Shown: positions 42,391 through 58,076, counted from the stretch's first letter. The stretch: 64,000 nucleotides of DNA from Portunus trituberculatus (GCF_017591435.1 NC_059299.1:11349317-11413316), one strand, 5' to 3'. Numbers and translations are program-made. The notes: a model not told the origin generated them from the letters alone.

Positions 42391-43052
42391 AAGAGTGAAG
42401 AGTGAGAAATATTTGACACCACCTGCATTGACACCTTTCGTTACAGAGCGAGGACTGGCCTACTGACGCGGCGGGAGGTCAGCTGTTCTCAAAAAGCTGT
42501 TGAAGGAGGTGGAGAAAACGGAAGAGGAAGAGAGAGAAGATTCCGCCACGCCACCTGGACATTTTCACGACTGGGAGATTAAGATAAGCAGTGAAGGCGC
42601 ACGGTCGAGACTAACAATATTCCTACAAGTGATACCCATTCAGTGCCCAGCCAGGTATATTTTAAGTGGTAATTTAGACTCAGTAGGTCGGGTCATTCAG
42701 GTGTCATTCTGTGTTACGAAACTTATGAGTGGGTGTTTTTTAAGCTTTCGTTCTGTTCTTTTACTTGGGGTTCGCTTTGAGGTGTGCCAGGCCAGTAGTG
42801 AAAGCCATTGTCATTCACCACTGAACGTTCTCACCTTCACGCCTTAAGTCATCTGTTGTTTCTAATGGGTTGTTTGTAGAGTTGTGAAGGGATGAGTTGT
42901 GAAGGAATTAATAAGGTCAGTGGATGTGAGAGTAGAAGGGATTATCAAAAGGTTATGTGGATGTGAGGGAAGGGATTGTCGAGGTCAGTGGAAGTAAGAG
43001 AAGAAATTGTCTAGATCAGTGGATGTGAGAGTAGGAGGCGCCCATATTGAGA

Positions 43053-43254
43053 ACCGTCTTGCTTTTTTACTACGATAATTTTCCAAGGCCACAGAGACAA
43101 CTAGCCGGGTTTTTAAGACAGTTCCCCATTTTATTAAATTGGAAATCTTGCCAATTTATCACCAGAACCATTAAAAATACCCTTAAAAACACGATTATCC
43201 TCAACTACAGCCTTTGAAAAGCAGAGATGGTGAGAGAGCAAAGCGTTTCAGAAT
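43053..43254 (-). mobile_element. ~205-bp inverted-repeat MITE, copy F
   Basis: In minus orientation it contains CTACAGCCTTTGAAAAGC-type ends and GTGAGAGAGCAAAGCGTTTC at the right. Left end CGTCTTGCTTTTTTACTACG is the inverted partner. Confidence 0.62.
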
Positions 43255-43708
43255 ATCGGCATAGAAGGAATTGTCGTAAGGTCAGATGGATGTGAGAGAA
43301 GAAGGAATTGTCGAAAGGTCAGTGGATGTGAGAGTGGAAGGGATAGAGTCGTAAGGTCAATGAGAATAGATTGTCTCTTCACTCCTTATTCTTATCTGCC
43401 AATTTTTCCTCTTCCTGTTGTAAGTTTTCTTGTTTTCTCGCTTTTACCTTCTATTTCATCTCTATCTCCTTTCCTTCCTGCTGCCATTCCTCACCCACTC
43501 TTGCTTCCCTCCAGCACCCAAACAATATAACGCGCCACACACAGCACGGCCCAGATCCCTCTCGCTATGTCAAGGATTCGCTACAAATTTTCTTGGGAAT
43601 TTAGACAGGCAAATTCAACATGATTTATAGTTATGACTTTTTTCTCGTTCGCTGAATGCAACCAACCTCCCACGTGGACAAGGGGCTGGCTGTGGGTAGG
43701 GGAGATAC

Positions 43709-47400
<3,692 letters not shown>

Positions 47401-47406
47401 TATTTT

Positions 47407-47466
47407 GTCTTCCCTTATAGAAAGAAAAAGACAATTGTCTTCCCTTATAGAAAGAAAAAGACAAAA
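47407..47466 (+). repeat. Perfect 30-bp tandem duplication
   Basis: GTCTTCCCTTATAGAAAGAA plus AAAGACAATT occurs twice head to tail. Confidence 0.9.
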
Positions 47467-47812
47467 CAAAACAACAACTTAGTTTTACATCTGATTCATG
47501 TGGACGTGAATCCATGAAATGTCTGACCTAAAGGGAATGGTGACAGAGTAGTGATGTGTCTGGAAAGATGGCTGTCACGGCAGAACCGAGCAGCGTAATG
47601 ACAGCATTGCATGACACACCGGCCAACATACGGGTGGTGGTGTGCGGCCACACCTAGACTAGCTCCTCGTGACTGTCTGTGGTTGGAGTCAGTTCCTAAC
47701 CCACGTGGGCCAACCATCCTTGTGCCAGATGCTCTCTATTCTCACGTTACCTTTAGTGAACGTCAACATTGCTGAAAATGACAGATTCCTTTACGATAAT
47801 GGTTTAAAACCC

Positions 47813-48202
47813 TCACACCGTGGTCACCCCCTCCAGTGCCCACCACCCACAACCACATCGGCTTCCACCCGACCTGAATCCAGCTGGTCCACTCCGCTCT
47901 GTTCCTGTGACAATCTCGTAACTTATGAACTCGTCACTGCGTCCTAGCCCTGCCGAGGCAGAGCCCGGCACACCCACCAGCCCAGCACCACCATTCCGCT
48001 TGTAGAACCGAGTGATTTGCTCCACCACGCCCTGCGGCGCTCTGCCCATCCCTTCCTGAGGCCTAGCGCCCGGCAGCACTCCCGACTCGCTCACCTCATC
48101 ACACGTAACAATTGATAATAAGTTATCATGTACATAAATCATTAATAAATGCACCTGTAATACGCAGGAGACCCGTGGCGGCACTCTCGCCGCCTTATCC
48201 AC
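47813..48202 (-). other. G+C-rich minus-strand open frame, unassigned
   Basis: A 129-codon frame includes GVVEQITRFYKRNGGAGLVG and GRSDEFISYEIVTGTERSG. It is non-repetitive and unlike the compositional frames. It lies downstream of the terminal exon at 48456-48574 on the same strand, so it could be 3' UTR, part of another gene, or chance. No homology recognised. Confidence 0.25.
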
Positions 48203-48455
48203 TTTTCCCGCCCCACCTCACAGCATACCGCCCCACCAACTGTCTGGCTTATTGGAGTTCGACACTTAAAAAAATCAGTGTTCGGGTCAGCCTCCACTGC
48301 CGGTGTCCCACGATGAGGTAAGTCACGTGACGCACTCGTGGCGGCGGGAGGTGGAGGGGCACGCCGCCGCCCTCGGTCCTGAAGGGCAGCGCCTCGCCCT
48401 TCCCTCGCCACGCACAATATGTAGCCATTCCCCCCGACGACGATTATTGTGAAAC

Positions 48456-48574
48456 TCAGCAGGGTGCGTGTAGCAGCAGCAGCAGGAGGGTGAGCAGGGG
48501 CGCCACCACACCCTCCGTCCAGCTCACGCCGCTGCGTCTGCCTCCATTGGTCTGCAGGGCCCCCGGGTGCTCGC
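48456..48574 (-). CDS. Terminal exon of an unidentified membrane/GPI-anchored protein
   Basis: The acceptor on the minus strand is a strong pyrimidine tract (ctcccctcccccacag). The exon starts in phase 1 and codes EHPGALQTNGGRRSGVSW, TEGVVAPL, then a run of Leu (LLTLLLLLL) ending HAPC and TGA. A small-residue/hydrophilic stretch followed by a C-terminal hydrophobic run with almost nothing after it is the layout of a GPI-attachment signal. Phase-1 junctions are typical after Ig-type domains, so a neuronal Ig cell-adhesion protein (dpr, lachesin, IgLON-like) is possible; that is inference. No upstream exon was found within the window; it would lie to the right. Confidence 0.5.
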
Positions 48575-48599
48575 CTGTGGGGGAGGGGAGTTAGTGTGG

Positions 48600-48740
48600 C
48601 AGTGGTGACACAGGTGGTGATGACAATGGATCCAGATATACTCGTGCATGGTGGTGGTGGTGGTGGTGAACAGATATTCCAGATACGAATAAATGGTGGT
48701 GATGAAGTAAACAAAACCATTTATTACATTATTACCTCTG
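48600..48740. repeat. (GGT)n-rich tract
   Basis: GGTGGT and related trinucleotides near 48,650-48,670 just upstream (on minus) of the terminal exon's polypyrimidine tract. Confidence 0.6.
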
Positions 48741-49167
48741 TGTGAACTACGAGTACATTAGTTATTCTGCTTGTGCGTTTACCAAGAGAATAAATGATAT
48801 ACAAGTACAGTACATCTATACACCAAAAGGTTGCCTCCCTACAAAACAAAAAAGTCGAGTAACGCCGCCACGGGCGACCTTCCTTCCGCTGCTCTCTGGT
48901 AAATGGACGTGGTAGTCGAGAATCTTCTTACAAAACATTTTCCTTTTTGCCACGCCAAGCCTACGGGAGACTTACGCCCCCCCCCCACACACACCGTATT
49001 TATGTACACTATATTCTGAGTATATATTATAAACTATATCAAAGGAATGTTATAATAATATTAAGGGATGGAGGAACAGAGAAAGTGGAAGACGAGAGAC
49101 TACAGGAAATTTATCATGAAAATAAGGAAGAGGAGGAGGAACAGAGAAAGTAGAAAGAGGATAAACA

Positions 49168-49230
49168 TGAGGAGGAGGAGGAGGAGGAGGAGGAGGAGGA
49201 GGAGGAGGTGGTGGTGGTGGTAGTAGTAAA
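49168..49230. repeat. (GGA)n(GGT)n(AGT)n trinucleotide repeat
   Basis: GGA units pass into GGT then AGT. A further short GGA run is at 49,288-49,303. Confidence 0.88.
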
Positions 49231-49439
49231 GCACAAGAGATGGAATGCAGAACAAGACGGAATGTATCATGAAAGGGAATAATAACAGGAGGAGGAGGAG
49301 GAGGACAGCCTTGAGCAGCCTCTTATTATACCACCGCCTCGGGGATCCTGCAGAAGGGAAGCGGTTCTCTTCACGGTAAGCAGTTGCGGTGAAACCATCT
49401 CTGTACCAAACTAAGATAGACGTGTGTTTGGGAAGGGAG

Positions 49440-50095
49440 ACATTAGAAGGCGCATACTTAAGATACGAACAATACACTCTTAACATCGGCGCATTGCATA
49501 TTCTCAAAGGGTTATGGTGGATGTTATTGCAGTTTGAGGTTTTTTCATGGTACTAGTTAATAAATTGTTAGAAGACCTAAAATATAAGTTAGGAACAGTA
49601 GAATTTTAATATCAGCGTCTTGTACATTTTCAAAAAGTGGTGGATGTTATTACTATTTTGGGAGTTTTCTTTCCATGACTTTTACTGAGAAGATAAAGAG
49701 TAGGAAGGCGTTGTACTCTTAATCTCGGCGTCTTATACATATTCAAAACGTTGTGGTTGAAATTATAGCAGTTTTTGAGGTGTTTTCATGATTTTAGTGA
49801 CACGATAAATTGACGAGGGGAAAGGAGAAGTTAGAAAACGCGCGTCATGAACCATGCACTGTTAAGGCTAGCTGTTACGACCAAAGTTCCATTACATTTT
49901 CCTCATTCTCCTCTCTAGCCCTAACAACACTATTACTTCGTCATATTCACTATTTTCAACGTGTTATGGTACAAGTTACTGAGTTTTCGAGGGTCTTCTC
50001 ATGATTATAGTGACATTGTGAGATAGAAGCCATAGAAATCTGATTAATTACCTGAAGCCTTTGAAAACAGTCCTTACGAGACACCGAAGCTTCCC
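49440..50095 (+). repeat. Diverged tandem copies related to the ~205-bp inverted-repeat MITE
   Basis: Three to four loose repeats at ~130-200 bp spacing share TAATCTCGGCGTCTTATACA / ATTCAAAA, GTTGTGGTTGAAATTAT, TTTTTGAGGTGTTTTCATGA and TTTTAGTGACA. They recall the MITE core but lack clear ends. Confidence 0.4.
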
Positions 50096-50923
50096 CAATA
50101 CAAGATGGAATGGTAATGCGGGACTGTCACTCACGCCTCATCAGCCATTCAGGTGTGGCGCTAAACACAATATTTATACAGCGCACGACCCCCTCTCTCT
50201 CTCTCTCTCTCTCTCTCATAGATCATCTCACTTATAACTGGTCTTTTTCAGAGGCGCCCCCTTTACCTGTGCTCGTTTTCCGTCAGCTCGGCCCCGTTCA
50301 CTGGTATACAATGCTATCAGGAGAGTGTTGCCGCCGTCCTCAATCCTCGCCTTATCAATGCCATGCCATGATTAAACTGCCGTCGAGCGTTTCAAAAGTA
50401 GTACAATGTTGAATAAGAGAGAGAGATTTTATTCTTACTTGTACAATCTTCAAAAGAGAAACTGGGCCAGAAAAATGCAAAATAAACCTACAGAGGGTGA
50501 AGAAGCAGCCTCATTACTTCGAAATATTACCATAACGCCACTACAATCCCCATACACCTGATTAAAAGTTACGCAGGTGAGCGCTCCTTCCCTACCTCCC
50601 TCTCTCCCTTCTTTCCAAACATACACGCACTTCCATTAATTACTTCTCTCCGTCATATACAAGAAACTACTGAATAACTTTTGTGTGTACAGTTATGCGT
50701 CTGGATAGTCTTGATAAGTGTGTGTGCGTGTGTATTTTTCTGTCAAAAGTCTGTATGCGTCAGTAATAAGTGTAAAGTTTGTAATGGGTTTGTGACTAAA
50801 ATTAAGTGACTTGAGGCAGGTGTGAATAGAGAATTGTATTTTTCTTTCTAATAAAATGCTCAAGTTATGGATTTCAGTTCTTTTTCACGGGTTTCGTAAA
50901 TGATGTTAAAGAGTATTCAACCA

Positions 50924-50924
50924 A

Positions 50925-50968
<44 letters not shown>
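50924..50968. repeat. (GT)n microsatellite
   Basis: About 45 bp. The flanks show nothing else recognisable. Confidence 0.9.
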
Positions 50969-50970
<2 letters not shown>

Positions 50971-51604
50971 CGATATGTCCGTGTGAAGTCAGTTATCTCA
51001 TTAATTTCACCATTTCACAAAGAAGTAGTGGTGAAGACAAAACACCCAAGTATACTCTCCGCAACCACCGCCACCAATCCCTCCTCGTCTCGGTCCACAT
51101 GCAGCCCTAACATCGCCAATCCCAGGCACTGTCTTCACGAACACCACAACCTAAACTTTCCGACATCCCTTCACAACTACAGCATCTTCCATTAACTTCA
51201 CAGGAATCTCTCAGCAAGTAAAATTTCCCGCAACGTTCCACATCTTAGGAGCTTTAAAGGACTTTTTTAATCCAGCAAATCTGACAGTTAATTCCCAGCA
51301 TCACTACACAACTTTGAACATTACCTCGGAAACTCCACCTTCGATTTTTTTTCCTTTGATTCACTAACGTAACGAAGATTTCCAAGCAACTCTACAAGTA
51401 TCTTTGAGTCTTAACTTCCTCCGGCACCTCGGGATAGCACTGTTTTGCCCTCAGGAAGTTTTAAGTTCTCTGCAACACCAGAAGGAGGCACAGTGCTACT
51501 TTACACCTTTTCTGGGATGATGCTTCTCGTGTTCCTGTCCTCCCTCCCTTCCTCCTCCTCTTGTCTTAGGTACATGTAACCCTCGCCATTTACGCTTGCT
51601 CCAA

Positions 51605-51669
<65 letters not shown>

Positions 51670-51724
51670 CGTGCTTGTCGATACTCACGTCCCATCTGTC
51701 TTGGGGAGTGTTACCCTACCTACC

Positions 51725-51816
<92 letters not shown>
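51605..51816. repeat. (GT)n, (TC)n, (AC)n cluster
   Basis: GT 51605-51664, then TC 51730-51780 running directly into CA 51781-51816. Confidence 0.93.
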
Positions 51817-51819
<3 letters not shown>

Positions 51820-52324
51820 ACGTGCGCCCCACGACCATTAATAAACATAAGCATAGCAATTCATCAAACTATTTCAAGTTCTAAAACAACAATAACAACA
51901 GCGACAAGCAAAAAAAAAAAAAAAAAAAAACAAAGCAAAGGGAAAAAAAGGGGAAAAAATGGAAATAGCACTGCCACGTTTCCCTTTGGAGGCGTCAGCG
52001 CATTCTAACATTTTACCTAAACAAGAAAAACTATTCCTTCCCTTTTTTTTCCGACCCCTTTGATGGAACGGCGCGGTGGACATTGGCTGCAACAGAGCTT
52101 TCCAGATCCGCTTCCTATTGGCGTTTTGCATCCGTATCACCGTGTTGTGTTCACTCATCCGGAACTTTAAAACGCAGCGCCGCGGGTCATGGCTGGATCC
52201 CAAGCCTCGATAGGACATTCCGGATCACACCGAGCTATATATTTTTGGTGTTTTATTTATAGGCGCCGCGCAATCAGAGAAAGTGGGAGGCGCGAAGATT
52301 AATTAGCGCTGTATAAATAGATGC

Positions 52325-52392
<68 letters not shown>

Positions 52393-52413
52393 GGGAGGGG
52401 TGAAAAATGTGTG

Positions 52414-52696
52414 TAATTCACCTCGGTCGCCTCCTGGTCACCCAGCCAGTCTTCCCCATTACGGAGCGAGCTCAGAGCTCATAGACCGATCTTCGGGTAG
52501 GACCGAGACCACATCAACACACAACACACACCGGGAAAGCGAGGCCACAACCCCTCGAGTTACATCCCGTACCTATTTACTGCTAGGTGAACAGGGGCCA
52601 CACATTAAGAGGCTTGCCCATTTGCCTCGCCGCTTCCCGGGACTCGAACCCGTCCCTCTCGATTGTGAGTCGAGCATGCTAACCACTACACTACGC
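52414..52696 (-). mobile_element. tRNA-Val-derived SINE, family 1, near full length
   Basis: On the minus strand the head is CCGCGTAGTGTAGTGGTTAG, with anticodon arm CTCGACTCACAATCGAG (CAC, Val-like) and B box GGGTTCGAGTCC. The body is GGCGAGGCAAATGGGCAAGC, AGGTACGGGATGTAACTCG and GAAGACTGGCTGGGTGAC, ending GGTGAATTAC. It is the best family 1 copy here. Confidence 0.85.
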
Positions 52697-52763
<67 letters not shown>

Positions 52764-52796
52764 GGGAGGGGTGAAAAGAGTGTGTGTGTGTGTGTT

Positions 52797-53088
52797 TCAC
52801 TGTTTGATCTGCTGCAGTCTCTGACGAGACAGCCAGACGTTACCCTACGGAAAGAGCTCAGAGCTCATTATTTCCGATCTTGGGATAGGCCTGAGACCAG
52901 GCACACACCACACACCGGGACAACAAGGTCACAACTCCTCGATTTACATCCCGTACCTACTCACTGCTAGGTGAACAGGGGCTACACGTGAAAGGGAAGA
53001 CACCCAAATATCTCCACCCGGCCGGGGAATCGAACCCCGGTCCTCTAGCTTGTGAAGCCAGCGCTCTAACCACTGAGCTACCGGGCGC
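52797..53088 (-). mobile_element. tRNA-Val-derived SINE, family 2, near full length
   Basis: On the minus strand the head is CCGGTAGCTCAGTGGTTAGA, with anticodon arm CTGGCTTCACAAGC(C)AG and B box GGGGTTCGATTCC. The body shares AGGTACGGGATGTAAATCGA and GATCGGAAATAATGAGCTCT with family 1. The 3' end CAGCAGATCAAACAGTGAAA differs. Confidence 0.85.
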
Positions 53089-53096
53089 GCGCGCGC

Positions 53097-53127
<31 letters not shown>

Positions 53128-53321
53128 GGAGGGGTGAAAACTGCGCGTGCGCGCGCTTGCGTACGTGCGTGCGTGCGTGTGTGATGAACGGGCGGGAACA
53201 CTGCTCTTTAACACCTGGTGATGGATGAGCCCCTGTTACCTGTCCCGGCGCATAATTAGTTACACCTGCCACTTGACCTATGCCGCTGCTGCTAATGGTA
53301 CCTAAGCCTTTCCTCGCGCCC

Positions 53322-53531
53322 TTAACCCCTTCAGTACTGTGCCACATTTTTACCTTGGATATTTGTGTACGATTAGATCAATTCATTGACATTAACAAGA
53401 GTCTATGGAGGCTGGAAGATTAATGGCCAGTCTTCACTATTTTAATCCCCATCATGAATTTCTGAAGCTGTATAAAATCAAATAGTAAGCAGAATGAATA
53501 TGGAAACGCGTCATGGTACTGAAGGGGTTAA
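53322..53531 (+). mobile_element. TTAA-flanked MITE (piggyBac-like), copy 3, best preserved
   Basis: Starts TTAACCCCTTCAGTACTG and ends GTACTGAAGGGGTTAA, nearly perfect inverted ends bounded by TTAA on both sides. It is about 210 bp and non-coding. TTAA target with CCC/GGG termini is the piggyBac pattern. Confidence 0.8.
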
Positions 53532-53659
53532 ACGACACCGATTCCGTACTTTAGGGTGTTCGGTTAGGTTAGGTTAAATCTCAATGAACATTTGTGTTTG
53601 ATCGTTTTTGTTGCCATTTGTCAGTTTTACCTTCTTACATAAAAAAAAAAAAAAAAATG

Positions 53660-54070
53660 GCACTGTTTAAGGTTTTGGCGTCATGTCTTGGCTATATCAA
53701 TTTTCTAACAAGAGCAGGTACATTCTTCTCGGGTTTTTAAGGAAAGTTTGTGATTCTAAAGGTGCCTTAACAAGGGTTTTTCACTATAAGATACAGTGAT
53801 AATACTGCAATTTTCAAGGATGTCTTCGATTCCAGTAATAGGTTAATGAACATTTTGCTATTTTTATTCGGCTGTATAGTGGGTGTTACTGGGTTTTCCA
53901 TGGATGTTTTCATGCCTCGAGAGATCGCTGAACCCATGAGCTCTACACTAGTAATTATCTGTGGCTCTCGTAAATAATTCTTGCGGAAAGCCAACCCGTT
54001 CATACTCGGACCGCGGCCTCTCGTGTCGAGAGAAATACTGCCGCACCGGTTGCCGTGTTCCATTACTCTG
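53660..54070. other. Worn repeat-derived sequence
   Basis: Short phrases such as GTGATTCTAAAGGTGCCTTAAC and TTCCATGGATGTTTTCATGC recall the ~205-bp MITE core, but the copy cannot be bounded. Confidence 0.3.
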
Positions 54071-54639
54071 TTAAAGTGAAACCACTAGTTTTAGGGAAGA
54101 AGTAAAATTTTTCTTATGATTTTGAGTTGAGACTTTCATATGTTTTTCAAGATTTTATTTTAGGATTTGATTTTTTCTTATGTTTTCTTATAAATAATAA
54201 ATAATCAGTTGTTCTGCAGATTGCAAAACACAAAATTGCTTTTTGTTTTTCCTGTGTGGCTTTTCTTTCCACTACCACAAACAAAAAAAGACTAAGACAT
54301 TTTTTGAAGCTCCACAAAATATCAGTTTTTCTTTTTGTACATTCAGCCAGCGCATCAAAAAAATCAAGGCAATGCTGAGGTTTAAACAAGGCAGTGTGAT
54401 TTAATATTTTTCGAACCGTCTCACTATTTCTCATGGGTGCGAGACAAGTTACTTCCCCCGAGGCTGCTAACACGTACCCTGCCGCCTTCTGGTACTCAAG
54501 GACTGCTCTTAAATCTCCCTTGGGCTCCAGTTCTGTGCGTCTTTATAACGGCGAACCTCATGCCACTCCCGCAGCCCTTGTGACTTCCTCAGCACTTCAC
54601 CTTTCCGCTCCTGGTCTCGGTACACCTTACGGATTAATT

Positions 54640-56630
54640 TCTCACACTTTCTCCTCTCTCCCTCTCTCTCTTTCTCTCTCCAGCGATTCCTTATTTCTTT
54701 GACTTTTTCTTCCTTTTCTTCCTTTTATGCTTCTGTTCAATATCCACACTTCTCCTCTCCCTTCCTCTAACAATTCTATATTTTCCTTACTTTTTCTTGC
54801 TTTTCTTCCTCCTCTTATTGATTTGTTCACTATTCACACCTTTATCTCTTCCTTTAACAAATTCCTTCTTTTTTTTATTTTCTTACTTTTCCTTCTCCTC
54901 TTAGCTCCCGTTCACTATCAACACTTTCCTTTTTCTTTCCTTTTACACGATTCCTTGTTTTTTTTTCTTATTTCTCTTCTTCTTCTCTTGTACTTCCTCT
55001 CTTATCTTTTTCTCTTATTTTTCTTTCTTTTCTTCACTATTCACACTTTTTCTCTCTTCCGCTAACACAATTCCTGGTTTTCTTACTATTCTTACTATTC
55101 TTCCTCTTCTTAGACTTCTTCCACTATCCACATATTTATTTCTCTTCCTCTTATCTTTCTTATTTATTCCTACTTTTCTTCCTCTTCAGTCTTTCACTAC
55201 CCACACTTTCATCTTTCTTTAACACAATTTTTTTTTTCGTTTTTCTTTTTCTTTTATATTTCTGCTCACTATCCACATTTTTTGTTTCCCTTCTAACACG
55301 ATCCCTTGTTTTATCATTTTTTCTTCTTCTTCTTCTTCTTCCTCTTATCCTTCCGTTCGCTACTCCACTTGCATATCTTTTATCGTTTTCCTTGTTCTTA
55401 TATCTTGTTTTAATTTTCCCTTTTTTTTGGAGAAAGGAAAACGGAACTAATAGGACATCATAAGTTTCTTCTTCCTTTTCCTTGTTTTTCTCTTTTCTGT
55501 TACTTTCATTTTTTCCTCTTTATATAATTGTATTCCTCTTGTCCTGCACACTTGTTCCTTCTCTCTCCACTACTCCCTTTTCCTTTTTCTATTCTTCCTA
55601 TCTTTATTTTCCTATTTTCTCCTTTCTTTCCTATCTTCCTTTTATACATTTCTTTTTTGGTTTATCTTTCTTCCACTACTTTCCAGATACTTTCCCTCCT
55701 TTCCTTATCACTTTTCCTATTTTTTCCCTTTGCTAATGGTTAATTTCCCTCTTTTCATTTTTCTTCCTTCCATCATCTTCCTTCTTTCCTTTTCTACCTT
55801 TCCTCCTCTTGTCCCTTGTAGATACGATTTTCTCTTCTCAATCTTAAATCAACTTTATTTTTCCTCTCTTGGTGTTTTTTTTTCCCCATATACTCTTCTC
55901 CACGCTTATCTAACTTCTATCCTTCTTCCTTACTTCCCTCCACGCTTACCTAACTTCCATCCTTCTTCCTTACTTCTTCTAACTTCCTTATCCTTCTCAG
56001 CTATTTCTTCCCATGCTCTTCCTTCCCCTTCCTCCTTCCTTTCCATCCCTACTTCCTTAAACCTTCTCTTATTGCCCTCGTCCCTCCTTTCCTTAACTCT
56101 CTTAGCACCATCTTTCCCTTCTTTTCTACCTCTCCAGACCTCTCTTTCCTCCTGTATCATCCTTTGCCCCTCCTTCCCCTTTCTCTCCTTCGCTGCCCTC
56201 GCCTCCCCTCCCGTCAGGCGGCACCACCACCTCTGTAATTACCTGACACAGCTGCTTCGCCCTCCCGTCACTCCCTCGGTTCATAATATGCATGAATCTT
56301 GGTGGTCCGTGTTAACCTGGCCTTCTGCCTCACCTGGTGGGCAGAGAGGAAGAGGAGGAGGAGGAGGAGGAGGAGGAGGCGACTCATTCCTCACATGTAT
56401 AGGAGGCGACACTGGCATAAGGTCTTATCTGGCGACACCATTCCAAGTGTTGGCACTGAGTTCATCTACACTAACGTTGCCAGTGCCAGTGCCTCCTCCT
56501 CCTCCTCCTCCTCTCACTCACTCTCTTGCTTTGAAATTAACGTTGTTTTCTCCTTTCTCCAAGTATTTATCGTTCCTTTCGTCCTCTTTCTTTCCTTTTC
56601 TCACCGTCTTGTTTCTCTCATTTCCCTCCG

Positions 56631-56709
<79 letters not shown>

Positions 56710-57330
56710 ATTATCCACCCTTTGAGTTTGGTTTCCGCGCCATTTCCTCGTGTTTTACTTTCACGTGTTCCTTTCCGTCTTCATTTTCTTACCTGTCCTT
56801 TACGATCAACCTCCTCCACCCTTGTCCTTGCCTACCTGTCCTTACTTCCGAAACCTTCCTTCATACCTTAGCTTTTTCTCACTTTTACCTCCTCCTACTC
56901 CACTTCGTCCTATTTTTCCTCCTCCTGCTCCTTTTCCTCCTATTTTTCCTCCTTTTGTTCCTCTTCCACCTATTTTCGCTCCTCCTTTTCCTCCTCCTGC
57001 TTCTCTTCCTCCCACTTTCTTTCCTTCTGCTCCTCTTCCTTCTACTTTTCTTCTTCCTGCTCCTCCTCCTCCTCCTCTTTCTCCAACTTTCCTTTGTATT
57101 TCTTTTGTATTTCCCTCCTCCTGCTCCTCTCCCTCCTACTTTCACTGGCTCCTCATCCTCTTCCTCCTATTTTCCCTCCTCCTGCTCCTCTTCCTGTTAC
57201 ATTTCTTTCTTCTGCTCCTCTTCCTCCTACTTTCCTTCCTCCTGTTCCTCTTCCTCCTATTTTCTTCCTCCTGCTTTTCTTCCTCCTACTTTAACCTCTC
57301 CTGCTCCTCTTCCTCCTACTAATGCAGCTT
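54640..57330 (+). repeat. ~2.7-kb pyrimidine-rich (C/T) tract
   Basis: Plus strand is overwhelmingly C and T (TTCCTCCT, TTTCTTCC words), broken only by a more ordinary island at about 56,210-56,480. It includes a near-repeat of CCACGCTTATCTAACTTC / CCACGCTTACCTAACTTC (55,900-55,960), a pure TC array at 56636-56704, and CTCCTCCTGCTCCTCTTCCT-type units from 56,890 to 57,320. All long open frames here (Phe/Ser/Leu/Pro) are compositional. Confidence 0.8.
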
Positions 57331-57514
57331 TAACCCCTACAGTACCATGACGCGTTTTCATATTCACTCTGGTTACTATTTGACTTTATACAGCTTCAAA
57401 AACTTATGTCGGGAATTAAAATAGGGAAGACTCTGGCCATTAATCGTCTAACCTCCATAGATCCTTGCTAATGTCAATAAAATCGTCTAATCAAGCCCAG
57501 CACTGAAGGGTTTA
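57330..57514 (-). mobile_element. TTAA-flanked MITE (piggyBac-like), copy 4
   Basis: TTAACCCCTACAGTACCATG at the left, CACTGAAGGGTTTA at the right, with core TCTGGCCATTAATCG. It terminates the pyrimidine tract. Confidence 0.7.
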
Positions 57515-57633
57515 GGTGCGTTTCGTGTGTTTGGTGTGCTACGCCTCGTTCCTGCAGCCAAAGTGATGATGGTCTTGGCGCGGTGAGGTGTGGGAACGCA
57601 AGGTCGAGTGAGGGAAGGGAGTGGCTTTGCTGG

Positions 57634-57635
<2 letters not shown>

Positions 57636-57700
<65 letters not shown>
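57636..57700. repeat. (GT)n microsatellite
   Basis: About 65 bp. Confidence 0.92.
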
Positions 57701-57702
<2 letters not shown>

Positions 57703-58076
57703 GCCGTGCCCTTTCAAAGCCGCCTCGCAGTGCTCCCAACCCCCCCCGTGTGATATATTGAGTGTAAATGTGTGAGGGGAGTATACGCCACCTCTCAACG
57801 CATGCTTCCCCTCACTTCCCTCATGCCACCCCCTCCCATTGGCACATAACCTCCCCCTCGCTTGCTCCGCCTCCTTCCCTCCCCTCTTTCCTAGTCACCC
57901 AACCAGACATGACTACTTCCCTCTCCCTCTCCCTCTCCCTCTCGCTCTCTCTGACTCGCCTCACTGTTCTTGGGGTCGTAAAGTTCCCTAATGATATTTT
58001 CTACGCTTGTTTTCACTCTTCTGGTTAAATATACGATGATTATCAAGAGTGTGGATTTATTTTATGATGTGCCTTA

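Larger units (their letters stand above)
52326..53124 (-). mobile_element. Composite array: (GT)n-spacer-SINE units, three spacers and two SINEs
   Basis: GT arrays at 52326-52390, 52697-52760 and 53096-53124 are each followed by TAAGGGAGGGGTGAAAA or TAAAGGAGGGGTGAAAA. Between them lie SINE family 1 (52414-52696) and SINE family 2 (52797-53088), both minus. The repeated order GT, A+GGGGTGAAAA spacer, SINE suggests nested or templated insertion into a homologous site. Confidence 0.75.

Noticed and set aside
48178..48314. Plus-strand bracket from cag|GAGACC to GATGAG|gtaagt
   Set aside because: Good donor, but the frame matching the donor is interrupted by TAA and the other frames show no motif. 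It overlaps G+C-rich minus-strand sequence.
55730..56725. 331-codon plus-strand frame
   Set aside because: Phe/Ser/Leu/Pro composition of the pyrimidine tract; overlapping frames are equally open and no motif is visible.
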